NCBI GenBank assembly: GCA_029168955.1
Contig: JAPDOI010000366.1
Span: 62,001-126,000, forward strand
Length of the DNA: 64,000 nt
Direction of reading: 5' to 3'
Source: Aplectana chamaeleonis
Taxonomy: Eukaryota; Nematoda; Chromadorea; Rhabditida; Cosmocercidae
Notes under the pieces: model-generated
Told to the model about the DNA's origin: nothing
What the model saw: only the letters and a program-made list of their open reading frames with translations
The model's database searches: none
Shown: positions 1-10,460 of the stretch, in pieces
Numbering within the stretch: the first letter of the stretch is position 1
Layout of the letters: each line of letters starts with the position of its first letter
Translations under genes and position numbers: made by a program

Positions 1-1820
1 GTTCTCCTGTCTTGAACACTACCAATGGAGTTGCAGTTGGTGATGCGACGCTGCCAATATGGAAGGATTACTTCAGTTCACTACTGAATCGTCCAGCGCC
101 ATCAGTACCTGAGCTCCCGCATGTTCAGAGAGCACATTACGATGTCAGTGAGGAACCGCCGACTGAGTCTGAAGTTTTGGATTGTGTCCGGAAAATGAAG
201 AATGGAAATGCAGGTAGAGATGACAACATCACTGCTGAAATGCTGAAAGCTCTTCCTCCGTCTGGGATTCGTGAAATGACCAACACCATCCGTGCCATAT
301 GGATGAGCGAAAGATACCCGATTCGTGGAGACATGCGATCATCGTACCTCTTCACAAGAAGCTATCCGTCACGGATCCTAAGAACTACAGAGGAATCTCT
401 CTACTTCGTGTCATGTACAAGGTTTTAGAACGTATCATTCTCGAGCGACTTATCAAACATCGTGAAGGAACGACCAGAGATGAGCAAGCCGGTTTTCGAC
501 CTGGAAGATCGACCATCGACCAAGTGTTCGTCGTGAGAAGAGTAATTGAATCGTGGCAGCGGTTTTCGAAGCCATTACAGCTTGCTTTTTTGGACTTTGA
601 AGCCGCGTTCGACTCTCCTCATCGTGATCGATTGCTCAATGCTCTGCGAGCAGATGGAGTCCCGGAAAAGTATGTTCGGTTAATCGAGGACATGAACAAA
701 GGAACAACAGCAGCAGTTCGTACACCTGTCGGATTTACGTCTGCTTTCGAGGTGAAAACAGGAGTAAGGCAAGGAGCCGTTGCAGGACCTTTTCTTTTCA
801 ACTTCGCCGTTGATGACATCATGCGTAGAGTTGCAGAACAGTTTCCTGCGGATGTGATCCTAACACCATCAGGACGCTCCCTTGTCGACCTGGAGTACGC
901 CGACGACATTGTGTTATTCGCTGAAAACAACGCAAAACTGCAAAGGATTGTGAACCTCGTTTCGAAGTATGCCGCAGCCTATGGACTTCGTCTTCGTCCC
1001 GACAAATGCAAGCAGATGTGGGTCTCTCAGAGGCCTTCAACTGGAGTTTGTGTGGACGGACAACGTATCGAACTGGTGGACGATTTCTGTTATTTGGGCT
1101 GTTTGCTGAAGAACGATGGTAGTTATGCAGCGGATATTCGACAACGATGTGCGAAAGCTACGTCCGCATTCAATTCTCTAACCAAGTGTTTGTGGTCTAC
1201 CACCATCGCGAAGGAAGTCAAGTTGCGCGTCTACCTATCCGCTATTCGCCCTATCATGATGTACGGGTCGGAGACGTGGGCAGCACCGAAAACGCAGATG
1301 GAAAGGTTGGATTGCACGGAGAGGAAGCTTTTAGGCGTTTGCTTGGATATTTCTGGCCGCGTGTATGCCATAACGAAGACCTTTACAAGGAAATCGACGC
1401 AGTACATCAACGCTTGACACGAGGGAGGTGCCAGCATCTCCTAACGCCATCTCAAGCAGCAATGGAAAGTCGACTTCGACTGCTCGGGCATATACTAAGA
1501 AGAACGCCGGATCGTCTCGTACAGCACGCTTTAAAAATGCTTCCAAATCCTGTCTGGAAACGGCCACCTGGGCGTAGGCGAAAGTTCTGGACGGATGTGG
1601 TTAAAGAGGATTTAAAGTCACTCGGCATCGAAAGACAGTTCAGGCGCGATGTTTCGTTTCGCAGGAAATGGAATAGTGACAGCTGGATGGAATGTGTTCA
1701 AATTGTGGCTGAAGACCGTGAAAAATGGACACGGCTGACTACTAGGACGGCACACCTCGGTGAAGATGCGGAATGACCGCGTCAGGCGAAAGCCAACCGA
1801 TTAAGTCAAGTAAGTCAAGT
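1..1820 (+). mobile_element. RTE-type non-LTR retrotransposon, 3' part cut by the window start
   Basis: The 3' portion of an RTE-like element runs in from the left edge. It carries reverse transcriptase coding sequence to 1776 and then a short 3' tail made of TAAGTCAAG units at about 1800-1820, the simple-repeat tail typical of RTE elements. The same tail logic is seen at 2690-2766 and 16028-16058. The endonuclease half is missing because it lies before position 1. The tail abuts the outer end of the left inverted arm at 1821, so this RTE inserted next to that arm. Confidence 0.85.
12..1776 (+). pseudogene. RTE reverse transcriptase, broken by two frameshifts
   Basis: Three overlapping open frames make up one reverse transcriptase: about 12-305, 300-1330 and 1325-1776, so there are frameshifts near 305 and 1325. 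Visible RT motifs include a KNYRGISLL block, an AGFRPGRST block, the FLDFEAAFD palm motif, a VRQGAVAGPFLF block and the catalytic EYADDIVLF. The C-terminal part has the RLLGHILRR, PPGRRR and KWT-type motifs usual for RTE proteins. The protein would reverse transcribe the element's RNA at a nicked target. As it stands it cannot make full-length product. Confidence 0.85.
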
Positions 1821-2515
1821 ACGGTAGATATAATGCCCTTTAGGGAGCAAAACGTATCTCAATAATTCGAAAATCGACAAATGGACATTGAAATCGTGTT
1901 CACCGCAACGAATAACCCCCGCCTACAAACTTTTAGTCAAATCTGAGACTTTGACCAAACTACCGTATACCCATCGTGATCTACCGTAGTCTGACTAAAG
2001 TCGATAAACGGACGTCATATTTGCGCTCAGCACTCCAATTAACCCCCAGAGACACAATTTGAGCCATATCTATCCTAGTACACCGGCAATCGTGAAAAGT
2101 CGCGATTTGCCATCAAATTTTCCCCTGCTGGGAAGCTTTGAACGAATCAAGTCGAAAACTTTGGAAAATCGGAGAATAATTCCCAGATTCGTGATCAGCG
2201 CCCCAAATAACCCATCTGGGAGGATTTTGAGTCAAATCTGGAAGATTTTTTTGAGTTCTTCCAAAATAAAATCAGAAGAAATCTCCATAGCAAAGTCAGG
2301 CAAAGTCAGAGTATATCGAAACCAGTTATACATGTGAGTTGAGCCATTCTCTCCTTGAAATTTGCTCGCACGATAGAGAAATCCTGCACAATTGTGATAT
2401 TGATACTTTTTGAGAAGATTGGAAGACTAGTGCGAAAAGCCTGCGCCAATGCAAAAATCTGTCCCACGGCCAATGAGTCGATGGGGGGGGGGGCTGGGCT
2501 GGATAACATTATTCG
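1821..2515 (+). repeat. Left arm of long inverted repeat I (family G)
   Basis: About 695 bp that reappear as the reverse complement at 6290-6993. Shared landmarks are the outer AGGGAGCAAAACGTA, the ACGGTAGTTTGGTCAAA-like block, and an inner end with a run of 11 G (2483-2493) followed by GGGCTGGATAACATTATTC. The arms differ by scattered substitutions and small indels. Part of the arm reads as an open frame of 92 codons at 2059-2337 with a matching open frame in the other arm, but no known domain is seen. Partial further copies lie at 7336-7550 and about 37190-37610. Confidence 0.85.
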
Positions 2516-2516
2516 T

Positions 2517-2766
2517 CACCAAAGCTACTAAGGTTGATTAGCTTTGACATCTCCTCGGGCTTAATGATTGCCCGGGTCGAGCACTGGAGCGTTCGAAAAA
2601 ATGTTTAGTAAAAAAAGAAAAAATTGGTGGAATCGTAATATTTTTGAGTTGAAAAAGGGTTATGAATATCTTCGAGAGAAGGCATTCCGACGAAGGCGAT
2701 TGGGCGAAGCGTCAACCGAATAATATAAAGTAATATAAGATAGATAATATATATATATAGTAATAT
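2517..2766 (+). mobile_element. 5'-truncated RTE 3' end with TAATATAAG tail
   Basis: The stretch ending GCGAAGCGTCAACCGAATAA at about 2704-2723 resembles the 3' end of the first RTE (AGCCAACCGATTAA near 1785) and is followed by a TAATATAAG-type simple repeat. The preceding 170 bp would be its 3' untranslated region. The tail is interrupted by the CR1-like element: the same TAATATAAG repeat resumes at 6211-6256. Confidence 0.55.
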
Positions 2767-2797
2767 CTCCTTCTTTGCAGCCGCAAGAAGAATTTTG

Positions 2798-5700
2798 TCA
2801 AAGGTTCAAGAAACGGGTGACTGAAACCGGATTCGTCCACAAATCCATTGTTGTAAGAGTGGTAGGCCTCTTTGGGCATTCGAATAGGTGTTCAGTTGTG
2901 TGGCCACGGCTACCACAGTCCGGGCACTCGTCCGGCTTACTGCGAACGATCTTATGCAAGAATGACATCAGCATAGGGGAATGACCGCAGCGTAACGAGG
3001 CAAGGGTACTTCTAGCCCGCCTACCGAGTTCCATCTCGGTGTCGCTGACTATGGGTGGTGCGACCCCCAATATGGGATTGACGGTCATCCTACTCAAGTG
3101 ATCCCTGACGAACTTGGTGTGCTCCGCACGTAAAAGACGCAGACGATCCAGTTGGGAGCCCGTCCATCTTTGTATATTAACTTTCTCGGGAGCATCCGCA
3201 AAAGGCCTTCTGATATGTCTCTCTCTCACGGGATTCATGATCCTTCTTAATGGGTGGTCAGGCTGCTTGACAATGTTAATAACCAGCCGCTGTGCTTGGA
3301 GTTGGCAGTGCTCCTTAACCGGCAGAACTCGGGCCTCAGCATGAAGATGTTCCGCTGGGGTGCTTTTAGCACACCCTGTGGCAATCCGAAGAGCAGCACT
3401 TTGGACTCGCTGCATCTTTGTCCACGATCAATCCGATATCATGTGCTGCCATACCGGTGCAGCGTACTCCAACGCCGGCTGCAATATTGCCTTGTAGGTG
3501 GTCAAAATTGTCTCCTTGCTACTTCCCCACGACGTTCCTCCCAGAGCTCGTAGGACGTTGAGCTTTGCTTTCACTGTAGCCTGTTTCTGCTCAGTATTCT
3601 TGTGGAACCTCAACGAAGGATCCAATACTAGGCCGAGCAGCTTAGGAAAACGTGCAGCAGGCAGACGAGCGTCTTCCCAATTCACAACGGGGTGAGCGCA
3701 GTGTTCTTTAGGGTCAGTGGAGAAAACTGATACAGATGATTTAGCGGCAGAGACAGTGAGCATCATATCATCGAGAAAGTTCTTCAGAACGATGAGGTAG
3801 CTATTGATCTTGCGTGCAGCTACATTAATGTCTCTGTCCCGGCACAAGATGGTGATGTCATCCGCATACGCAACGACTTTGATGTCACTTGGGGGAACGG
3901 GCAAATCTTCCAGGTAAAGACTGAACAGAGCAGGCGATATGACTCCTCCTTGAGGGACACCGGCAGCGATCGGGATGCTATTAGAGACATGTCCCTGAAA
4001 CAGCACTTTTGCTCGGCACCCTTTGATGAGTGCTGTAATCCATCGCTTCTGCCAAGGCGGGATGGTGGACCTCAATAGCTTCTCAGACAGCATGCCCAAG
4101 TTGACAGTGTCAAACACCTTCGTAAGGTCCAGGGCTACTCCAACAGTGCGTTCAGGCTTGGTGGCGTTGAAGCCATCCAAAACATAGCTCACAATCTCCA
4201 GCAGCGCCGTGGTGGTAGAGTGTAATTTGCGGAATCCATGCTGGTGCTGCTGATTGTTATTATGCTCGGCAAGCTGTTTGACGACCAGTTTCTCAGCGAC
4301 CTTTGCGATTGGTGATAACAGACTTATTGGCCTGTATCCCTTAGCCGTCGATGGTGATTTACCTGCCTTAGGCAACGGAACGACGCTTGCCATTTTCCAG
4401 TCTTGGGGTACGATGCACGTGCGAAAGGATGTGTTGATGACGTCAGCCAGGATTGGCATAATCTCAGTCGGTAGTTTCTTCAAGATCGCTGGTTTAATGC
4501 CATCCGGCCCTACAGCCTTTGAGTTGCGCATCTCTTTTACCACCTTTTCAATCTGCGCGGGCGTCACTGCTTCTGCTTCATTCATGAGTGGCAACTTACA
4601 GAGCTCTCTCACAGTCACTCGATTTTGTTTCCCTCTCTTAGCCTGAGTTATGGAAAAATTCTTTCCGAGAGCAGTTGCAGCCTCCTTTCCCGATTTGAAG
4701 ACTCCATTCTAGAACTCGATCGTAGAGTAGTTGGTGGAGGTGCTCTTGCCCGAGATCTTCTTTAGAACTTTCTAAGTTGACGCTCCATCACTCTTGAAAT
4801 TCATCTTCTCCGTGAATTTCTCCCAACACTTCTTCTTGTGCTTGTCCAGATCTCGCTTAATCTCGCTATCCAGCTCAGCAATGGTCGGATCCAGGTGATC
4901 TGTCACTCTCTTTACATCCCTTGTCCCTATCTTCTCCAAGATTTCCCTGGTGACATTGGGAAAAAAGGTCTTAACTCGGCCCTCCGGAATGACGGCTTTC
5001 ATTGCCTTGCGAATCGCGTCCGTCAAGTGACGCTCTTTCTGGTGCACGTCTCCATTCCATGGGTAGTCATCCACATGGCGAAGTGCCACCTCCCTGAACA
5101 AGCGCCAGTCTGCAAGGCAAAGATTAAGATAAGACCTTTGACGGATACCTGAATAAGGAGCAAGAGAATTAGAGAGATCGACATGGACAAAAACGGGGAT
5201 ATGATCACTGGACAGAGTTGTAGCGGTAGACCAAGAGCAGGCGCTGGAGAGATTAGATGATACAAGAGAGATGTCTGGACTAGAGGATCGGCCGTTGGCC
5301 GGGAAACGAGTGGGCTGATCATCGTTGAGAATGACCAGATCGCACTCTTCCGCCCATTCTTCGACGTCTTCTCCTCTAGCGTCAGTGTCAAGCGACGAGC
5401 AGAATGTGTGAGCATTGAATTCGCCAGCGAAGACAATAGAGGGTGAAAGTGAGCAGTCGTACAACTGCTTGAGTGAGGGAGTAGGGTCGTAAGATTGGGG
5501 ACAGGACGTGGTAGGAGGGATATAGATATTAAAAAGAGATATAGCTGGTTTAAGAGGGAGATGGATAGGTAGGTACTCGAGAGCACCGTCTTTTGGTGTG
5601 TTTGGTATGATATGAGAGGGTAGATTTGATAATACGAAAGTGGAAACTCCTCCGCCGAGAGCTGTCCTTGGAGCATGATAAGCAGTGTAGCCAGGAATGT

Positions 5701-5860
5701 TAGCGTGACGTGCGGTAGTAGAAGGAGAAAGTTTGGTTTCCTGAACCACTATGACATCAGGATGATGAGTACGAGCAAAAAGAGAGAGTTCAGACAACAT
5801 GGCACGAAGGATATTGAGGTTAATATGCACAATAGAGAGGGGGCGGTTGGTAAATGAGGA
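2798..5860 (-). pseudogene. CR1-like endonuclease-reverse transcriptase, one frame with three stops
   Basis: From about 5860 down to 2798 the protein reads in a single frame, broken only by stops at 4772-4774, 4709-4711 and 3428-3430. The endonuclease (about 5850-5160) shows VIVVQETKL and SSDHIPVFVHV; its usual GDFNAH motif reads GEFNAH, a change at a catalytic Asp. The RT (about 4560-3600) shows VGPDGI, GYRPISLLSP, QHGFRKLHST, ALDLTKVFDTV, VPQGGVISPALF and AYADDITIL. The C-terminus (3415-2798) has CPDCGSRGHTTEHLFECP and ends near DLWTNPVSVTRFLNL. Few stops and no frameshift in 3 kb suggest recent inactivation. Confidence 0.85.
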
Positions 5861-5916
5861 ATCAGAGTTACTGGGGGCAGAGCACAGAACACAACGGAAG
5901 GAAGGATCGTGATGCC

Positions 5917-6110
5917 TCACAGAACTGAGACCCGAACAGGAGAGATCCTTTGGCATCCGAAGCACTGGACGCTGGTATGTCTCCTGGTAACATCCTTGCC
6001 GCACGTGGCGCATGAGTACTTCTGAGCGTGTCCTGGATTCCTCTCGACGCCGGTCATTTGTAGTAGAATCCTTAGGAGAGCTGCAGCCAGCCAGCATCTC
6101 TCCCATGACA
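5917..6110 (-). pseudogene. N-terminal zinc-finger segment of the CR1-like element with a 2A-like motif
   Basis: In the frame ending at 5917 the minus strand encodes a Leu-rich stretch, then GVERNPGH (6028-6051), then CATC..KDVTRRHTSVQCFGC, a Cys-rich finger like those before the endonuclease in CR1/Jockey elements. This frame differs from the endonuclease frame, so a frameshift lies between about 5930 and 5990. The GVERNPGH block resembles the ribosome-skipping 2A consensus (D-V/I-E-x-N-P-G-P) known from some non-LTR retrotransposons, but the first Asp is Gly and the last Pro is His, so it is probably inactive. Confidence 0.6.
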
Positions 6111-6289
6111 AAAACCCTCCACGCGGAGGGGTTGACGTCGGTTTGCACGGAGGCGGTCTTCTTTCCTCCACACTGCCACGGCACGAACGTACGACATCTC
6201 GGCAGCATATAGTAATATAAGATAGGTAACATAAGATATAACCGAATAATATAAGAAAAGAACGTGATAAACAGAAATGGACAAAATTG

Positions 6290-6993
6290 GACGGAATAAT
6301 GTTATCCAGCCCACCCCCCCCCAATCGACTCATTGGCCGTGGGACAGATTTTTGCATTGGAGCAGGCTCTTCGCGCTAGCCTTCCAATCTTCTCAGAAAG
6401 TATCAATATCACAATTTCGCAGGATTTCTCTATCGTGCGGGCAAATTTCAAGGATAGAATGGCTCATTTCACATGTATAACTAGTTTCGATACAGTCTGA
6501 CTTTGACTGACTCTGCTATGGAGATTTCTTCTGATTTTATTTATTTCTTCATTTTAAAGGGTAGGAAAATGTTCCAGATTTGACACAAAATCCTCCCAGA
6601 TGGGTTTTGGGGCGCTGATCACGAATTTTGGATCTAATTTCCGATTTTCCAAAGTTTTCGACTTGATTCGTGCAAAGCTTACCAGCAGGTGAAAATTTGA
6701 TGGCAAATCGCGACTTCTGACGATTGCCGGTGTACTACGATAGATATGGCTAAAATTGTGTCTCTGGAGGTTATTTGCAGTGCTGAGCACGAATCTGACG
6801 TCCGTTTATCGACTTTATTCAGATTATGGTAGATCACGATGGGTATACGGTAGTTTGGTCAAAGTCTCAGATTTGACTCAAGGTTTGTATGAGGGGGTTA
6901 TTCGGGGCGGTGAACACGAATTCAATGTCCATTTGTCGATTTTCGAATTATTGAGGTACGTTTTGCTCCCTATAGGGCATGGTACCTACCGTA
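6290..6993 (-). repeat. Right arm of long inverted repeat I (family G)
   Basis: Reverse complement of 1821-2515, with the poly-G run present as nine C at 6314-6322. The two arms are about 3.8 kb apart. The spacer holds only the RTE tail and the CR1-like element, so before those insertions the arms would have been a few hundred bases apart at most. No target duplication is obvious at the outer ends. Confidence 0.85.
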
Positions 6994-7335
6994 ACCCTGA
7001 GTAAACTTCAGAATTTTGACAAACGGACTTCAGATTCGTGTTCAGCACCCTAGGTTACCCCTGCATACAAGTTTTGAGCCTAATCCGAGATTTTTCTCCA
7101 AAACACCCACAAAAATTCATGGAGGGTACCCTTACCTTGCCAGTAGGCTTTGAAAAAAGCGTATAACTTTTTTCAGAGTGGATTCAGATAGCTGCGAAGA
7201 CGATAATCGGATTCTGCGCCAAAAATAGTTCTAGAATAGTACATTCATAATCATAATTATATGCTTCACTGATGTCTAAAACGTTATAAAATAGAATGTT
7301 TTCATTATAGTTCTTCAGTGATACATTTCACTGTT
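6994..7335. other. Unassigned AT-rich stretch
   Basis: No gene, tandem array or inverted repeat is seen. The first part continues in the same style as the arm sequence and may be its degraded extension. Confidence 0.4.
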
Positions 7336-7550
7336 ATGCAGTCAAACTATATCGAAACCAGTTATACATGTGAATTGATCCATTTTTCCTTGAAATTTGC
7401 TCGCACCATTGAGAAATCCTGCGAGATTGTGATATTGATACTTTCTGAGAGGATTGGAATGCTAACGCGAAAAGCCTGCTCCAATGCAAAAATCCGTCCC
7501 ACGGCCAATGAGTCGATTGGGGGGGGGGTGGGCTGGATAACATTATTCAA
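7336..7550 (+). repeat. Third copy of the inner part of the family G arm
   Basis: Closely matches 2308-2515 in the same orientation, starting at ATATCGAAACCAGTTATAC and ending at the poly-G run (10 G, 7519-7528) and GGGCTGGATAACATTATTC. Only the inner ~215 bp is present. No partner arm is seen nearby; the structured element at 7577 begins right after it. Confidence 0.8.
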
Positions 7551-7576
7551 TTGGACGCCGCTTGGGTGACGCCGCG

Positions 7577-8219
7577 CCTCCGACATTGGCGGCGGTCTCC
7601 TACGGGAGTCGGCTGGGAGTCCCTGCCTCATCAGCTATAGGACTCCTGTTTGCCTCATGCAGGAGTCCTATCTGTCTCCTGTAGGAGACCGAACCTTGTA
7701 CGGTAGTTGAACAAAATCTCATTTTGGAGGGAATTTCAAATAACGTGTGCAAGAATGAAGCCAAACCCGCCTAGTTTTTTTTTTGCTCAAACTTAAAGCA
7801 TGAAGTTCATGCTTCCCGCTGACAAACTTGTCAGTGGCAAAGATTACTTACTATTAGGGATAAAGCCCCAATAGCGACCCTCCTTCAACTATCATGAAGG
7901 AGGGAATTCGATCCTCCAAAGCACCCAATCAATCAATGACGGGTGCGCCTGTGCGAACCTACGACGGCCAAATCGTCTCCCCACCCTACTCACAGGCGCT
8001 TCGGAGGCAGCGCGGGTTTGGTCAACCGTTCAACGTGTGTGGTCCCGGTCAACTACCGGAGCTGTTTTGTGGTTTAGGTGACCCAATCGAAGCGATGCGA
8101 CACGATGTCCTGTGGGAGACCGCTTCGCTCAAGTTCGGTCATCCATAGTGCAAAACAGCTCCTGTAGGTGACATCGATCGTCGTTTTCTCCCGTAGGAGA
8201 CCGCCGCCAGTGTCGGAGG
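7577..8219. mobile_element. Palindrome-bounded element filled with stem-loops
   Basis: A 32-bp outer stem (7577-7608 with 8188-8219, one mismatch) encloses ~580 bp in which perfect local hairpins follow each other: 7637-7648/7660-7671 (12 bp), 7674-7680/7683-7689, 7796-7804/7806-7814, 7816-7825/7828-7837 (one wobble), 7851-7859/7866-7874 (one bulge), 7878-7887/7895-7904 (10 bp), 7921-7926/7941-7946, 7945-7953/7991-7999, 8045-8049/8055-8059 and 8060-8069/8151-8160. No convincing protein is encoded. It could be a miniature DNA transposon or a DNA copy of a structured RNA. I do not recognise the family. Confidence 0.6.
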
Positions 8220-8289
8220 CTACCGAAATCATTCGCGTAAAATAAAAGGCTTCTGCCGCGACTGCAGACCACGTCACCCATCAGACGTC

Positions 8290-9490
8290 AGCTATAATAT
8301 TAATTCAAAAAAGCGATGGCTAGCATATCTTCGTTTGAATACGACTCCCATCAACTTTGCCTAAGAAGAATCACTCCTAAATTGATCGTAGAGTCTATTA
8401 TATCTATCTCTATCACTACTAAACACCTATAAGGCCGTACTGTCAAGATTCTCTGTAGATTTTTCACCCTATTTTGAAGATTCGACTAAGGATTTTGTAT
8501 TTTTTTGGACAAGACGACACACTAGAGAAGTATATTGAGGACTATCCATCACACTAGAGCTGTGGAATGATTTAGACTTTTCCAAACGCACTAGACTAGT
8601 TTATGTGACCAAGCGAGCTGTCTGTCGAACCGAAAAAAAGTGGCTTATTTCATTATATACTAGTGGGTTGCCTATTCTCAAAAAGTACCAGAAATTTTAA
8701 ACAAAATAAAAGTTGCTAAGCAAAAAAACCAAGTCGCCTATTTAGTATCGTTTCACCAGGGGATATCTTCCCTCACCTCGGTAAAGCTGATTAACAAGAG
8801 TTTAACTCTATCTCCCAAGTATAAACTCCTCCAAAAAGAGCACCAACTTTTGCAAATTTCAAGTTCACGCAAGATTTCCCTCATAGAATTGATTTTTCCT
8901 TCCCCCTGAAGATCAAATAGAGATGGGGAAAACAAGAATATCTGATTTGATTTATTACACGGTATAACCGTGTGAAAGACAAGCAACACAACGAAACACC
9001 TAAACGGCAAGTTTAAGAGACTAAGGATAGAGGACAATAATAAAGAAAATAGAGAACAATTTCAAAGCAAAAAATATGAGGGAAATTATGAAAAATACGA
9101 TCCAAGAAAGGGCGTTGATAATACTGATGACGTGGATCGGTGAACTGTGACGTGTATTTAATAACGAGTAGAGACACGTGAATTGTGGTGAAGTATGCAG
9201 GGGGCGAATGTGAGTTCGAACGGACGGCTGGGAGTTCGAACGGAAGTTGTCGGGACCTACGCCGACGTCGAGCGTTTCGCCCCTCGAGCGTTCGAACGCT
9301 GTTCCGATTGCTATTAGGCTGGGGTCGGACCCGTTGAGTAAGGCGTGACATGACTATCCCCTAGTGACTTATGCCGCTATGTCCTCACTACTATCCACAA
9401 GGCAAGTATGGTTCAAAAGTAGGGCGATGTGCGACCTAGAGGTACTGGGCGATACATATAACTAACTACCCCACGAGAAGGATTGCTCAT
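8290..9490. other. No recognisable gene
   Basis: AT-rich sequence with short open frames on both strands, none with a recognisable domain. The stretch 9220-9300 contains repeated GTTCGAACG-like palindromes. Nothing else could be assigned. Confidence 0.4.
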
Positions 9491-9498
9491 CATCAATC

Positions 9499-9580
9499 AT
9501 GTATCCGTATCAGCTTAACTTCTTCAACAGCATGCCTATGAGCTATTATCTGCAGGCAAACTCAGTTCAACAAGAGCCAG
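9499..9580 (+). CDS. Possible first coding exon of an unknown gene
   Basis: An ATG at 9499 opens 27 codons rich in aromatic and polar residues, beginning MYPYQLNFFNS and ending QQEP, followed by CCAG|GTTAGC at 9580/9581, which fits a splice donor in phase 1. Without splicing the frame stops one codon later. The composition resembles the N-terminus of some transcription factors, but I recognise no family. No second exon was found in the next few hundred bases, where a minisatellite begins. It could be chance. Confidence 0.3.
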
Positions 9581-9600
9581 GTTAGCTAGTGGTGCTCTGC

Positions 9601-10370
9601 TTTTTTTGACAAACTCCTCCACGGAACCGTTAAAAATTCGTTCTTTTTGCGGATTTCTTCATTTTTTTGGGGACTTCCGCCGGAAACACTATGAAACTTC
9701 TATATCACGAATTTTCCAAGAATCTGTTGATACAGTTCTTTTTTTTTTGCGAATTTCACCGTATTTTCCTGAATTTTCGAATTTTTCTCCGAAAACCTCT
9801 ATACCACGAATTTTTCACGGATCCGTTGATAACATGTTCTTTTTGCGAATTTCACAGTTTTTCCTTCAAACTTCAAAGTTTCCTCCGAAAACGTCGATGT
9901 CACGAGTTTTCCACGGATCCGTTGATAACCCGTTCTTTTTGCAAATTCCACCATTTTTTGCTACATTTTTGAATTTTCCCCGGAAACCGCTGTATCAGGA
10001 TTTTTCCACGATCCGTTGATAACCCGTCCTTTTCTGTGAATTTCACCGTATTTTCCTGATTTTTCGACTTTTCCTCCGAAACCATATATATCACGATTTT
10101 TTTTCACGACTTCGTTGATAACCCCTTTTTTGCGAATATCAGCGTATGTTCCTGACTTTTCTAATTTTCCTCCGGGACCCGCTATATCACGACTTTTTCA
10201 TGGATCCGTTGATAGCCCGTTCCGTTTGCGTATTTTACAATTTTTTCCTGAATTTTCAAATTTTCCTCCGAAACCTCTGTATTACGAAGTTTCCACAAAT
10301 CCGTTGATAACTCGTTCTTTTTGCGAATTTCACCGTACTTCATTGAATTTTCAGGAATTTCATATCAACA
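9601..10370 (+). repeat. ~96-bp tandem array, about eight copies
   Basis: Units recur with the landmark CCGTTGAT at about 9726, 9824, 9920, 10014, 10112, 10207 and 10302, giving steps of 94-99 bp. Each unit holds CGTTCTTTTTGCGAATTTCACC, a TTTTCCTGAATTTTCGAATTTTCC block, and TATCACGAATTTTCCACGGAT. The units are clearly diverged, so the array is old. Open frames across it are a by-product of the repeat. Confidence 0.85.
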
Positions 10371-10460
10371 ATATTTTGTACATAGTAGCACACATTTTGT
10401 TGATTTCTGATACATTTTGTACATAGTAGCACATATCTTTTGAATTCTTTGTACATAGTA
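10371..10460 (+). repeat. Three copies of a TTTGTACATAGTA motif
   Basis: TTTGTACATAGTAGCACA-like motifs occur near 10375, 10419 and 10447, directly after the 96-bp array. Short AT-rich degenerate repeat; no function assigned. Confidence 0.5.

Larger units (their letters stand above)
2767..6206 (-). mobile_element. CR1/Jockey-like non-LTR retrotransposon, nearly full length
   Basis: A minus-strand element carries, in order, a Cys-rich zinc finger, an APE-type endonuclease, a reverse transcriptase and a C-terminal CCHC-like motif. It sits inside the simple-repeat tail of another retrotransposon. The 12 bp ATATAGTAATAT is present on both sides (2755-2766 and 6207-6218), which is the likely target-site duplication; because the target is itself repetitive, the exact length is uncertain. 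Its presence in the spacer of inverted repeat I dates it after that structure and after the RTE tail. Confidence 0.8.

Noticed and set aside
7796..8160. Hammerhead or delta-like ribozyme within the hairpin chain
   Set aside because: No CUGAUGA...GAAA core and no recognisable double-pseudoknot layout could be found by eye.
8720..9040. Spliced-leader or 5S rRNA gene in the gene-free stretches
   Set aside because: No sequence resembling the nematode spliced leader or 5S rRNA was found in any gap.
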